Source of the DNA: CAWHMS01 sp963830495
GTDB taxonomy: Bacteria > Actinomycetota > Actinomycetes > Propionibacteriales > Nocardioidaceae
DNA length: 64,000 nucleotides
Assembly: GCA_963830495.1 (NCBI GenBank)
Contig: CAWHMS010000004.1
Location: forward strand, 186,001 to 250,000
Direction: 5' to 3'
This document shows, one piece after another, positions 8,453-15,048 of this stretch. Positions within the stretch are counted from its first letter, which is position 1. Every line of letters starts with the position of its first letter. The translations under genes and the position numbers were made by a program. The notes beneath the pieces were generated by a model. The model did not search any database. It had not been told where the DNA came from and was given only the letters and a program-made list of their open reading frames with translations.

Positions 8453-9467
8453 CCTCGCCGCCATTGCCCTCGCGATCGCCCTGCTGGCGGCCAACGCGTT
8501 CTTCGTCGGCGCCGAGTTCGCTTTGGTGTCCGTGCGACGTACGCAGATCGAGGAGCGGGCGGCCGACGGGTCCCGAATGGCGCGCACGACCCTGCGCGCG
8601 ATCGAAGAGGTGTCGCTCGTGATGGCGGGTGCGCAGCTCGGGATCACGATGGCCTCCCTCGGCCTCGGCGCCGTCGCCGAGCCCGCCGTGGCCCATCAAC
8701 TCGAGCCAGCGTTTCACGCGCTGGGTCTGTCCGACGACCTCCTGCACCCGGCCGCCTTCGCGGTGGCCCTGACGGTGGTCGTCTACCTGCACGTCGTCAT
8801 CGGAGAGATGGTGCCGAAGAACCTGGCCCTGGCCGGGCCGGAGCGTGCGGCGTTGATGCTCGGGCAATCGATGATGGCAGTCGTCACGTTGCTCCGGCCG
8901 GTGGTCGTCGCCTTGAACGCGATCGCGAATGCCCTGGTCCGTCTGTTCGGCGTCGAGCCGAAGGACGAGGTCGCCTCGGCGTTCACCCGGGACGAGGTGG
9001 TCGGCATGGTCGATGAGTCCCGCGAAGGCGGGCTGCTGCACGAGCACGAGCACGAGCGGCTGTCCAACGCCTTGGTGTTCACCGAGCGCACGGTGGCCGA
9101 GATCGCCCAACCCCTCGACCGCCTCGCCGCGGTGCCCCGCGGCGCGACCGTGGCCGATGTGGAGCGGCTGTGTGCCGAGAGCGGGTTCACCCGGTTCCCG
9201 GTGACGGGTACGTCGGGTGAGCTGGTCGGATACCTGCACATCAAGGACATCCTCGAGACCGACGCCTCCCGCCAGCAGGACCGGATCGAGGAGAAGTGGA
9301 TCCGTCCGATGGCCAGCGTGCGGGCCGCCGACCTGCTCGACGACGCGCTGGGCACGCTGCGCCGGCGTGGGGCACACATGGGCCGGGTGGTGGACACCTC
9401 GGGTGACGTGGTCGGGGTCGTCACCCTCGACGACATCCTCGAGGAGCTCGTCGGGGACATTCGCTGA
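8445..9467 (+). CDS. CNNM family protein lacking CorC_HlyC domain
   Basis: A 340-residue paralogue of the preceding gene. The DUF21 domain is clear (GAEFALVSVRRTQIEERAAD, GAQLGITMASLGLG, GEMVPKNLALAGPE) and two CBS motifs follow, ending VVTLDDILEELVGDIR. The protein stops there, so the roughly 100-residue CorC_HlyC domain present in its neighbour is missing. Short CNNM forms are common beside a long one in actinobacteria. The start codon lies 8 nt inside the upstream gene, giving tight coupling. Probably a cation transporter or regulatory partner of the long protein. Confidence 0.9.
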   Translation: MSDLAAIALAIALLAANAFFVGAEFALVSVRRTQIEERAADGSRMARTTLRAIEEVSLVMAGAQLGITMASLGLGAVAEPAVAHQLEPAFHALGLSDDLLHPAAFAVALTVVVYLHVVIGEMVPKNLALAGPERAALMLGQSMMAVVTLLRPVVVALNAIANALVRLFGVEPKDEVASAFTRDEVVGMVDESREGGLLHEHEHERLSNALVFTERTVAEIAQPLDRLAAVPRGATVADVERLCAESGFTRFPVTGTSGELVGYLHIKDILETDASRQQDRIEEKWIRPMASVRAADLLDDALGTLRRRGAHMGRVVDTSGDVVGVVTLDDILEELVGDIR

Positions 9468-9547
9468 CGACGCCGCCGGGACGCCAGCCGAGGGCATCGC
9501 GGCCGACGCCACCGGGACCGGGCCGGGGAGCGGGCCGCGGCGTGACC

Positions 9548-9570
9548 TGTGCACGAAGCTGTGGAGAATT
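9548..9570. repeat. TGTGGA-type upstream motif, copy at small RNA 1
   Basis: TGTGCACGAAGC followed by TGTGGAGAA, and later ATTCCTGTGGA. It matches 6969-6989 and 10069-10089. The TGTGGAGAA half is 8/9 to a reverse DnaA box. Confidence 0.5.
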
Positions 9571-9641
9571 CGGGTATTCCTGTGGAAGACCTGGGTGAAG
9601 ATGTGGGCGACACGCCGAGGCTGCGAAAGTCCAGAGAAAAG

Positions 9642-9650
9642 TTCGCCGAA
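9642..9650. promoter_or_regulatory. TTCGCCGAA palindrome upstream of small RNA 1 promoter
   Basis: TTCG-C-CGAA ends 4 nt before the -35 hexamer. The second copy has TTCG-G-CGAA at the same place (10162-10170): the centre base differs but the symmetry is kept. A likely operator or activator site. Confidence 0.45.
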
Positions 9651-9654
9651 ACCC

Positions 9655-9684
9655 TTGTGTCGACCGTCCAGACCCGACTAGAAA
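9655..9684 (+). promoter_or_regulatory. promoter of small RNA 1
   Basis: -35 TTGTGT (9655-9660), 18-nt spacer, -10 TAGAAA (9679-9684). The second copy has TTGCAT-18-TACACA at a constant 520-bp offset, so the layout is conserved although the hexamers vary. Confidence 0.55.
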
Positions 9685-9689
9685 TATCC

Positions 9690-9877
9690 GCACGTCCTCC
9701 CTTCGGGGAAGGCGGGATCGGACGGAGACCGAGGATCCATCCGGTGAGGCTCAGGCCTCATCGCGGCAGCCGGTGACGAGGCTGACGGGATCAGACGGAC
9801 CGATCGTGAGAGTGGGACGTCACCGAGACCCGCTCACCTGGTGAAGCCCCTGGAACTCATACTTTCAGGGGCTTCAC
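9690..9877 (+). ncRNA. structured small RNA, tandem copy 1
   Basis: About 188 nt predicted from promoter to hairpin. Positions 9684-9824 match 10204-10344 at 135 of 141 positions with no gaps, including 86 identical bases, far more than any flanking sequence. Foldable parts: a UUCG-tetraloop hairpin at about 9695-9711; TGAGGC-tcag-GCCTCA at 9745-9760; a GGTGACG/CGTCACC stem closing about 9772-9824 with an inner CTGA/TCAG pair; and the 15-bp 3' hairpin 9841-9877 with loop CTCATAC. I see no ribosome-binding site or convincing ORF. Not recognised as a known family; its loops lack the C-runs of 6C RNA. Confidence 0.65.
9841..9877 (+). terminator. 3' hairpin of small RNA 1
   Basis: A 15-bp stem (one G-U pair) with loop CTCATAC; no clear U-tract. 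Against copy 2, three stem pairs differ by compensatory double changes (9844/9874, 9845/9873, 9854/9864). Confidence 0.65.
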
Positions 9878-10068
9878 TCCTGTCTGGGCTGCATTCCTGG
9901 CTGACTCCATTCCCGTCGGGGCTTGACTCGAGTCCCCAGGTCGGGTGCCGCTGTCGGGTCTCCGTTCTGCGTTGGATCCCGGATCTCCGGGTTGCTCCGC
10001 GTCGCTGTCGAGGTGGTCGCGGGCCGCGGGCCAACGTTGACGTCGTTGGCCTCGGCTGTGGATGGTCT

Positions 10069-10090
10069 TGTGGACCGAGCTGTGGAGATA
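10069..10090. repeat. TGTGGA-type upstream motif, copy at small RNA 2
   Basis: TGTGGACCGAGC followed by TGTGGAGATA, with ATTCCTGTG downstream; the order is the same as near 9548. A third TGTGGA lies at about 10057. Confidence 0.5.
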
Positions 10091-10161
10091 GTGCCATTCC
10101 TGTGCACGGAGCTGCGTATTCTGTGCGCATTTCGGAATCACCAGGAAAAGATCTGAGAATG

Positions 10162-10170
10162 TTCGGCGAA
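10162..10170. promoter_or_regulatory. TTCGGCGAA palindrome upstream of small RNA 2 promoter
   Basis: Counterpart of 9642-9650 at exactly 520 bp offset, with the central base changed but symmetry retained. Confidence 0.45.
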
Positions 10171-10174
10171 TCCC

Positions 10175-10204
10175 TTGCATTTGCCCGCGAGGGTGGACTA
10201 CACA
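10175..10204 (+). promoter_or_regulatory. promoter of small RNA 2
   Basis: -35 TTGCAT (10175-10180), 18-nt spacer, -10 TACACA (10199-10204), then the ATATCCGCACGTCC start shared with copy 1. Confidence 0.55.
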
Positions 10205-10209
10205 TATCC

Positions 10210-10397
10210 GCACGTCCTCCCTTCGGGGAAGGCGGGATCGGACGGAGACCGAGGATCCATCCGGTGAGGCTCAGGCCTCATCGCGGCAGTCGGTGACGAG
10301 GCTGGCGGGATCAGACGGACCGACCGTGAGAGCGGTGCGTCACCTACGAAGCCGCTCGACGTGGGGCCCCTGAGACTCATACTCTCGGGGGCCCCAC
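10210..10397 (+). ncRNA. structured small RNA, tandem copy 2
   Basis: Second copy of the RNA at 9690-9877, offset exactly 520 bp from the -35 to the end of the 3' hairpin. Changes are mostly structure-preserving: A9784 to G10304 turns an A-U into a G-U pair in the CTGA/TCAG stem, and GGTGACG/CGTCACC is intact. The 5' ACGTCC can pair with the 3' GGACGT in copy 1; in copy 2 this helix survives only with a wobble and a bulge. Two separately promoted copies suggest dosage or differential control, as with other duplicated regulatory RNAs (inference). Confidence 0.65.
10361..10397 (+). terminator. 3' hairpin of small RNA 2
   Basis: Stem GTGGGGCCCC.../...GGGGCCCCAC with the same CTCATAC loop as copy 1; compensatory changes keep the stem. 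Lies about 100 nt before the cupin gene. Confidence 0.65.
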
Positions 10398-10494
10398 ACT
10401 CATGAGATCTCCACCGACACCACGCGAGGTGGGCGACGCGGCTCTGACCTTGGCAGCCAGACTGCTGCTGCCGCGCCGCGGCAGACTGGGGAGC

Positions 10495-10854
10495 ATGACG
10501 ACACCTGTGGACCTCAGCTCCGTGCTCGCCGGCTTCGACGAGACCTGGTCACCACGCACGGTCGCGATGCTCAACGACTACGACGTACGCGTGGTCAAGA
10601 CCCACGGCGAGTTCACCCGGCACTCCCATCCGGAGACCGACGAGTTCTTCCTGGTGCTCAGCGGCTCGCTGACGATCCGGCTCGATGACGGCGAAGTGGT
10701 GCTCGAGCCCGGCCAGCTGTACGTCGTACCCCGCGGAGTGCAGCACCAGCCGTACTCGGAAGACGGCGCCGAGGTGCTGCTCATCGAGCCGAGCGCGACC
10801 GTCAACACCGGGGACAGCCCCGGATCGCTCACCGCGAAGCGTCAGGTGGTCTGA
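10495..10854 (+). CDS. cupin domain protein
   Basis: A 119-residue single-domain cupin. The first metal-binding motif is HSHPETDEFFLVLSG (two His and a Glu), followed by a beta-rich core LTIRLDDGEVVLEPGQLYVVPRGVQHQPY with the second-motif His. Such small cupins are mannose-6-phosphate-isomerase-like or regulatory metal-binding proteins; the substrate cannot be told. The ATG at 10495 follows GGGGAG, a good ribosome-binding site; the longer frame from 10402 runs back into the small-RNA hairpin. The 3' end overlaps the convergent hydrolase gene by 13 nt. Confidence 0.8.
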   Translation: MTTPVDLSSVLAGFDETWSPRTVAMLNDYDVRVVKTHGEFTRHSHPETDEFFLVLSGSLTIRLDDGEVVLEPGQLYVVPRGVQHQPYSEDGAEVLLIEPSATVNTGDSPGSLTAKRQVV

Positions 10855-11969
10855 CCCACCAGCAGCGGCATCGGCGGCTCGGCATAGCCGTCGACGCACG
10901 GCGGACCTTCGGACAGCAGCACCCGCCGAGCCGTCAGGTCCACCAGGACGCTGGCGACCGTCAGGCTCTGCTCCTCGTCGGGCAGGCTCGGGTCCGGGTG
11001 GCGGCACACGCTGTCCGGGTGCTCGGTGTGGTCGGTCAGGGCGGCCGCATAGACGCGGAGGTCCGCGGGATCCGCAGCGGCTGCCACGGCGGACGTGACC
11101 TGGCCCAGGCGGAACTGGCTGGTGGTCTCGACCAGGTCGGCGTAGTCGGAGACGCCGCCGGCTCCGTTGGGGAAGTCGGGGGAGACGAAGTGGTTGGTGT
11201 GCAGCAGCACGCCACGGTCGTCGGGCAGGAGTGGGTGCAGCGCCGTACGGCCGCCGGGTCGCGCCTCGACATCGACCGCGTGCCCGGACTCGTCGACGAG
11301 GAGGTAGTTGGCCGAGGACGCACGCTCCGCGGACGCGAGCCGGGTCAGCGCCGCTGCGGTCGACTGACAGCCCAGCAAGGCCCGGAGCATCACGTGGTAG
11401 GGCACGCCTGGTGCGCCGACGTCTTCGGTGCAGGCCAAGGCGTTGGTCATCACGGCCAGCCCGGCGGCGTTGACGCCGAACTTGGCCAGGAGACCCGCCT
11501 CCACCACCGTCACGAACGGTGGGGAGTCGTCGGGCTCAGACTGTAGGACGACGACCGTGTCGGCGGCGAAGGGCGCCCAGTCCCAGTTCTGACCTGCCAC
11601 CACGTGACCGTCGGGGGAGACACCGGCGAAGACCGAGCACTCCTCCGGTGCCTTCGGCCGGGTTGCGCGGGCGACCTTGGCTGCGTACATCACCTCGGTC
11701 CGGACGTTGATCGCCACCACGTCGGCTCGGTCGACGCCTGCTCCGTCCGCGATGCCCGCGAGCTCTTCGACGAGGTCAGGAGCGAACTCCTCGATGGCGG
11801 GGAGGAAGCGTCTGGCCTCGGTCGTCGCACGCTGCCAGTCCCAGCCGGCGAAGTAGCGGTACGTGCGGTCGTAGGCGGCGATCGAGCGGTGCACCCGGTC
11901 GCGGGCCTGGTCGCCGTACCCTCGGCCGCGCTCGTAGGCCGTGCCGCTCACCTGCACGATGGGGAACAC
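10842..11969 (-). CDS. C45 family autoproteolytic acyltransferase/hydrolase
   Basis: A 375-residue homologue of isopenicillin-N acyltransferase (peptidase C45, Ntn fold). The precursor is cleaved before a Cys that becomes the N-terminal nucleophile, here Cys111 in EECSVFAG, preceded by the usual N-terminal segment (GTAYERGRGYGDQ). Typical downstream elements are present: GQNWDW, EAGLLAKFGVNAAGLAVMTN and LHTNHF. Bacterial members hydrolyse or transfer acyl groups on amides; the true substrate is unknown. GTG start at 11969 with AGAGGTGA upstream. Convergent with the cupin gene, with the 3' ends overlapping. Confidence 0.85.
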   Translation of the reverse strand: MFPIVQVSGTAYERGRGYGDQARDRVHRSIAAYDRTYRYFAGWDWQRATTEARRFLPAIEEFAPDLVEELAGIADGAGVDRADVVAINVRTEVMYAAKVARATRPKAPEECSVFAGVSPDGHVVAGQNWDWAPFAADTVVVLQSEPDDSPPFVTVVEAGLLAKFGVNAAGLAVMTNALACTEDVGAPGVPYHVMLRALLGCQSTAAALTRLASAERASSANYLLVDESGHAVDVEARPGGRTALHPLLPDDRGVLLHTNHFVSPDFPNGAGGVSDYADLVETTSQFRLGQVTSAVAAAADPADLRVYAAALTDHTEHPDSVCRHPDPSLPDEEQSLTVASVLVDLTARRVLLSEGPPCVDGYAEPPMPLLVGQTT

Positions 11970-12133
11970 CGGTCACCTCTGCTTGGTCGGGTGCGAGTCG
12001 CCTGCCAGTCTCTCACTGACCGAGCCCAGGCTCTCTCCGCGAAGCGCCCAGTGCGAGTGGAGCCACGCGGGATGCGAGAACCGGGACAGGTCTCGAGATA
12101 GGGACCGGTCACCGAGGTAGACCCGTCACTCCT

Positions 12134-12139
12134 AGGGTG
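12134..12139 (+). promoter_or_regulatory. predicted -10 of leaderless GNAT gene
   Basis: TAGGGT, 6 nt before the ATG at 12146; the same bases could serve as a weak ribosome-binding site. Both readings favour 12146 over the GTG at 12137. Confidence 0.4.
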
Positions 12140-12145
12140 ATGTGC

Positions 12146-12685
12146 ATGCCGGGAAGCTGGCCGGTCGGGGAGGTCATCACGACGTCCCGGCTGGTGCTCG
12201 AGCCACTGCGCGTGCAGCACGCGGACGAAATGGCGGCGGTGCTGGACGACGGGTCGCTGCACGAGTTCATCGAGGGTCGGCCCGCCACGCTGGAGCAGCT
12301 GCGCGACCGCTACGCGCGGCAGGCTGTCGGCGAGTCACCCGATGGCACGCAGGGGTGGCTGAACTGGATCATCCGGCTCGGGTACGCCGGATCGGCGGTC
12401 GGCACGGTGCAGGCGACCCTCCATCGGGAGGCTGATGGGCTCGTGGCCGATCTCGCCTGGGTGGTCGGGACGGCGTACCAGGGGCAGGGGTATGCACGCG
12501 AGGCGGCCGCCGGGATGGTTGATTGGCTGAACGGCGCCGGGGTGGAGGTCTTTGTCGCGTACCTGCACCCGGCTCATCACGCATCGGCTAGGGTCGCGCA
12601 GCGCCTGGAGTTGCGTCGTACGGATGTCGTGGTCGACGGCGAGGTTCGGTGGATCCGCAAGGTCCGGCCCGGGGGAACAATGTGA
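12146..12685 (+). CDS. GNAT N-acetyltransferase
   Basis: A 179-residue acetyltransferase of the RimJ/RimL-like type: N-terminal TSRLVLEPLRVQHADEM, central beta strands, and the acetyl-CoA pyrophosphate loop in VVGTAYQGQGYAREAA. The substrate may be an N-terminal amine or small molecule; it cannot be fixed from sequence. The stop codon TGA is itself the first three bases of a 22-bp repeat array that fills the gap to the next gene. Confidence 0.85.
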   Translation: MPGSWPVGEVITTSRLVLEPLRVQHADEMAAVLDDGSLHEFIEGRPATLEQLRDRYARQAVGESPDGTQGWLNWIIRLGYAGSAVGTVQATLHREADGLVADLAWVVGTAYQGQGYAREAAAGMVDWLNGAGVEVFVAYLHPAHHASARVAQRLELRRTDVVVDGEVRWIRKVRPGGTM

Positions 12686-12786
12686 CCGGTCGACGGGAAG
12701 AATGAGGTCGACGGGAAGAACCTGACCGGTCGACGGGAAGAACCTGACCGGTCGACGGGAAGAACCTGACCGGTCGACGGGGAGAA
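12683..12786 (+). repeat. 22-bp 3'-end repeat array (5 units)
   Basis: Units begin at 12683, 12703, 12723, 12745 and 12767. Full units are 22 bp: TGACCGGTCG then ACGGGAAGAACC; the first two are 20 bp. The TGA of unit 1 is the stop codon of the acetyltransferase gene. Each unit contains palindromes GACCGGTC and GTCGAC and can form a small CGGG-AAGAA-CCTG hairpin. Related arrays: 34242, 39126, 46261. Confidence 0.85.
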
Positions 12787-12826
12787 TGGGGTGGCGGGTG
12801 ACCGTGCCGGGTTGCCAGGCTGGACC

Positions 12827-13678
12827 ATGAGCACCTTCGTCCTCGAGGCCGACCCGCACCGGTTCCGTGACCAGGTCGGCCCGTGGCTCGGCGCCGACCC
12901 GGCGCTGCACACGCTGCCGCTGTCCGTGCTGGACCAGGTGTGTCGCGGCCGCTATCCGGAGTGGATGCTCGCTCGGATCGAGGGGCCCGCCGGCGCCGTG
13001 GCGGCGTTGGCTGTGCTGACTCCACCGCACAACGTCATCGTCGCGGCTGCCGACCGGCAGGGCGTAAGGCGGCTCGCCGAGGGCCTGGCCGCCGCCGGTC
13101 GCCAGCTGCCAGGCGTGACGGGGGTGGTGCCGTGGGTGCACGACTTCGCCGCCGACTGGTCCGCGCTCACGGGGGCGCGCGTCGAGGAGGACAAGGCCGA
13201 GCGGCTGTTCCGCCTCGAGGGACTCGTGCCACCCCGGCCGGCGGAGGGCACGCCGCGACGCGCGACGGACGCCGACGTCGACCAGCTGGCCGACTGGATG
13301 CGCGCCTTCCTAATCGAGGTGGATCTGAATGAACACCTGGACGCCCGGGTCAGCACCGAGACCGCCGTGCGTGACGGGCGCCTGTACGTGTGGGAGCTCG
13401 ACGGTGAGGTGGTGTGCGACTGCGGGCACAGCACCGATGTCGCGGGCCAGGTCCGGATCGGCCCGGTCTACACGCCGCCGGCGCTGCGCGGCCGCGGCTA
13501 CGCCAGCAGCCTCGTCGCCCACGTGACGCGTCTCAACCTCGACCGTGGCCTGATCCCTACTCTCTTTACCGACCTGGCCAACCCGACGTCCAACCACGTC
13601 TACCAAGCGCTGGGCTACCGGGCGGTGTCCGACGCCTTCATGCTGCGCTTCCTGCCCCCGAGAGATCCTTCCGGCTGA
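12827..13678 (+). CDS. GNAT family acetyltransferase (double-domain type)
   Basis: A 283-residue protein. The C-terminal half is a clear GNAT domain with VYTPPALRGRGYASSLVAHV (acetyl-CoA binding R-G-R-G-Y-A) and a closing NHVYQALGYRAV. The N-terminal half (about 1-130) looks like a degenerate second acetyltransferase fold, as in other actinobacterial tandem GNAT proteins. Substrate unknown. The ATG at 12827 sits 5 nt after a CAGGCT hexamer; the frame extends back to 12791 but that part lies in the repeat array. It immediately follows the array. Confidence 0.82.
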   Translation: MSTFVLEADPHRFRDQVGPWLGADPALHTLPLSVLDQVCRGRYPEWMLARIEGPAGAVAALAVLTPPHNVIVAAADRQGVRRLAEGLAAAGRQLPGVTGVVPWVHDFAADWSALTGARVEEDKAERLFRLEGLVPPRPAEGTPRRATDADVDQLADWMRAFLIEVDLNEHLDARVSTETAVRDGRLYVWELDGEVVCDCGHSTDVAGQVRIGPVYTPPALRGRGYASSLVAHVTRLNLDRGLIPTLFTDLANPTSNHVYQALGYRAVSDAFMLRFLPPRDPSG

Positions 13679-13833
13679 AGGTTTCAGCACCCCCCCGCGA
13701 CAAGGTTCAGCCATAGCGGAGAGGTGGCCGTCTGAGGGGCGATAACCTGACCGCGCCGTGTTGCCGCGAGCAGGGTGCCGACTGTAAGGGCGACCCGAGA
13801 GGGGCGACACGAAGCGGTGACAAGGAGGTCAGC

Positions 13834-15048
13834 GTGCGCGTGCTGGTGGCGGATGCCTTGGACGACGACGTGCTGGCCCTGATGAGCGAGCGGGGCCACG
13901 ACTGCGTCGTCGAGCCGGACCTGAGCTCCGACGACCTCCCCGACCGTATCGCCGGCTTCGATGCGCTCGTCGTGCGCAGCACCAAGGTGACGGCGGCCTG
14001 CGTCGACGCCGGTGACCGGTTGATGCTGGTCGTCCGGGCCGGCGCCGGCACCAACACGATCGACACCGATGCGGCCGCGGCGCGCGGCGTCTTCGTCGCC
14101 AACGTGCCGGGTCGGAACGCGATAGCGGTGGCGGAGCTGACCATGGGGCTGCTCCTCGCGATCGACCGCCGCATCCCCGACAACGTCACGGAGCTCCGAG
14201 CCGGTCGCTGGGACAAGAAGAGCTTCAGCCGCGGTGACGGCTTGTACGACGCCTCGATGGCCATCGTCGGCCTGGGCGACATCGGGTTCGCCGTGGCCGA
14301 GCGGGCCGTGCCGTTCGGCCTGCGCGTCCACGTCCTCGACCGGCCGGGGCGGGACCGGCGTACGGAGAAGCGAATCGACCGGCTGCGGCTGACCCGGGTA
14401 GGCACGCTCGAGGAGCTGGTGTCGAGCTGCGACATCGTCTCGGTGCACGTGCCTGCCAACGACGACACTCGCGGCATGGTCGATGCGACCTTCCTCGACT
14501 GGCTGCGCCCCGGCGCGATCCTGCTCAACACCTCCCGTGGTGACGTCGTCGATGAGGCAGCACTGCTGACGGCCCTCGACGAGAAGGGACTCCGGGCCGG
14601 ACTCGACGTGTACGCCGACGAGCCGCCCAAGGGCAGGGCCGAGTGGGAGTCCCCGCTGGCACAGCACCCCCGAGTGGTCGGCACCCACCACATCGGTGCC
14701 TCGACCGCCCAGGCGCAACGAGCGGTCGCTGCCGGGGTGCTCGAGGTGCTCGACGGCTTCGCTGCCGGCCAGTCCGTCAACTGCGTCAACCTGGCTCCCC
14801 GGCTCGGCGCCGCCAGCATCACCGTCCGGCATCTGGATCAGGTCGGCGTGCTGGCGACCGTGCTCGCCACGCTGAGCCGGGCCCGGCTCAACGTCGAGCA
14901 CATGGAGAACCGCGTCTTCAGCGGCGGCGAGGCGGCGATGGCCACGATCGACGTGGCCGGAGACGTGAGCGACGACGTGCTGGCCGAGATCGAGGGTCTG
15001 CAACATGTGCTCAGCGTCTCTGTCGTGAGCCTGGGCGCGGGTCACTGA
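13834..15048 (+). CDS. serA: D-3-phosphoglycerate dehydrogenase-like 2-hydroxyacid dehydrogenase
   Basis: A 404-residue SerA-type enzyme: the N-terminal catalytic part, NAD-binding VGLGDIGFAVAER (about 147-159), catalytic Arg in NTSRGDVVDE, Glu in VYADEPP and His in GTHHIGAST, then a C-terminal ACT-like domain (about 330-404, VRHLDQVGVLATVLATLSRARLN). It would oxidise 3-phosphoglycerate to 3-phosphohydroxypyruvate, the first step of serine synthesis, with serine feedback through ACT. GTG start with a very strong AAGGAGG site. The downstream DUF1015 gene starts on the last base of this stop codon. Confidence 0.88.
   Translation: MRVLVADALDDDVLALMSERGHDCVVEPDLSSDDLPDRIAGFDALVVRSTKVTAACVDAGDRLMLVVRAGAGTNTIDTDAAAARGVFVANVPGRNAIAVAELTMGLLLAIDRRIPDNVTELRAGRWDKKSFSRGDGLYDASMAIVGLGDIGFAVAERAVPFGLRVHVLDRPGRDRRTEKRIDRLRLTRVGTLEELVSSCDIVSVHVPANDDTRGMVDATFLDWLRPGAILLNTSRGDVVDEAALLTALDEKGLRAGLDVYADEPPKGRAEWESPLAQHPRVVGTHHIGASTAQAQRAVAAGVLEVLDGFAAGQSVNCVNLAPRLGAASITVRHLDQVGVLATVLATLSRARLNVEHMENRVFSGGEAAMATIDVAGDVSDDVLAEIEGLQHVLSVSVVSLGAGH

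Noticed and set aside
9841..10296. 151-codon ORF crossing the small-RNA region
   Set aside because: Spans the 3' hairpin of copy 1, the promoter and the body of copy 2; its C-terminus is repeated in the 9549 ORF because of the RNA duplication.
9690..10397. 6C RNA, 6S RNA or RNase P RNA identity for the small RNAs
   Set aside because: No C-rich loops of 6C, no long bubble hairpin of 6S that I can draw, no RNase P core; left unassigned.
12683..12786. CRISPR array
   Set aside because: Repeats are directly tandem with no unique spacers and no cas genes nearby.
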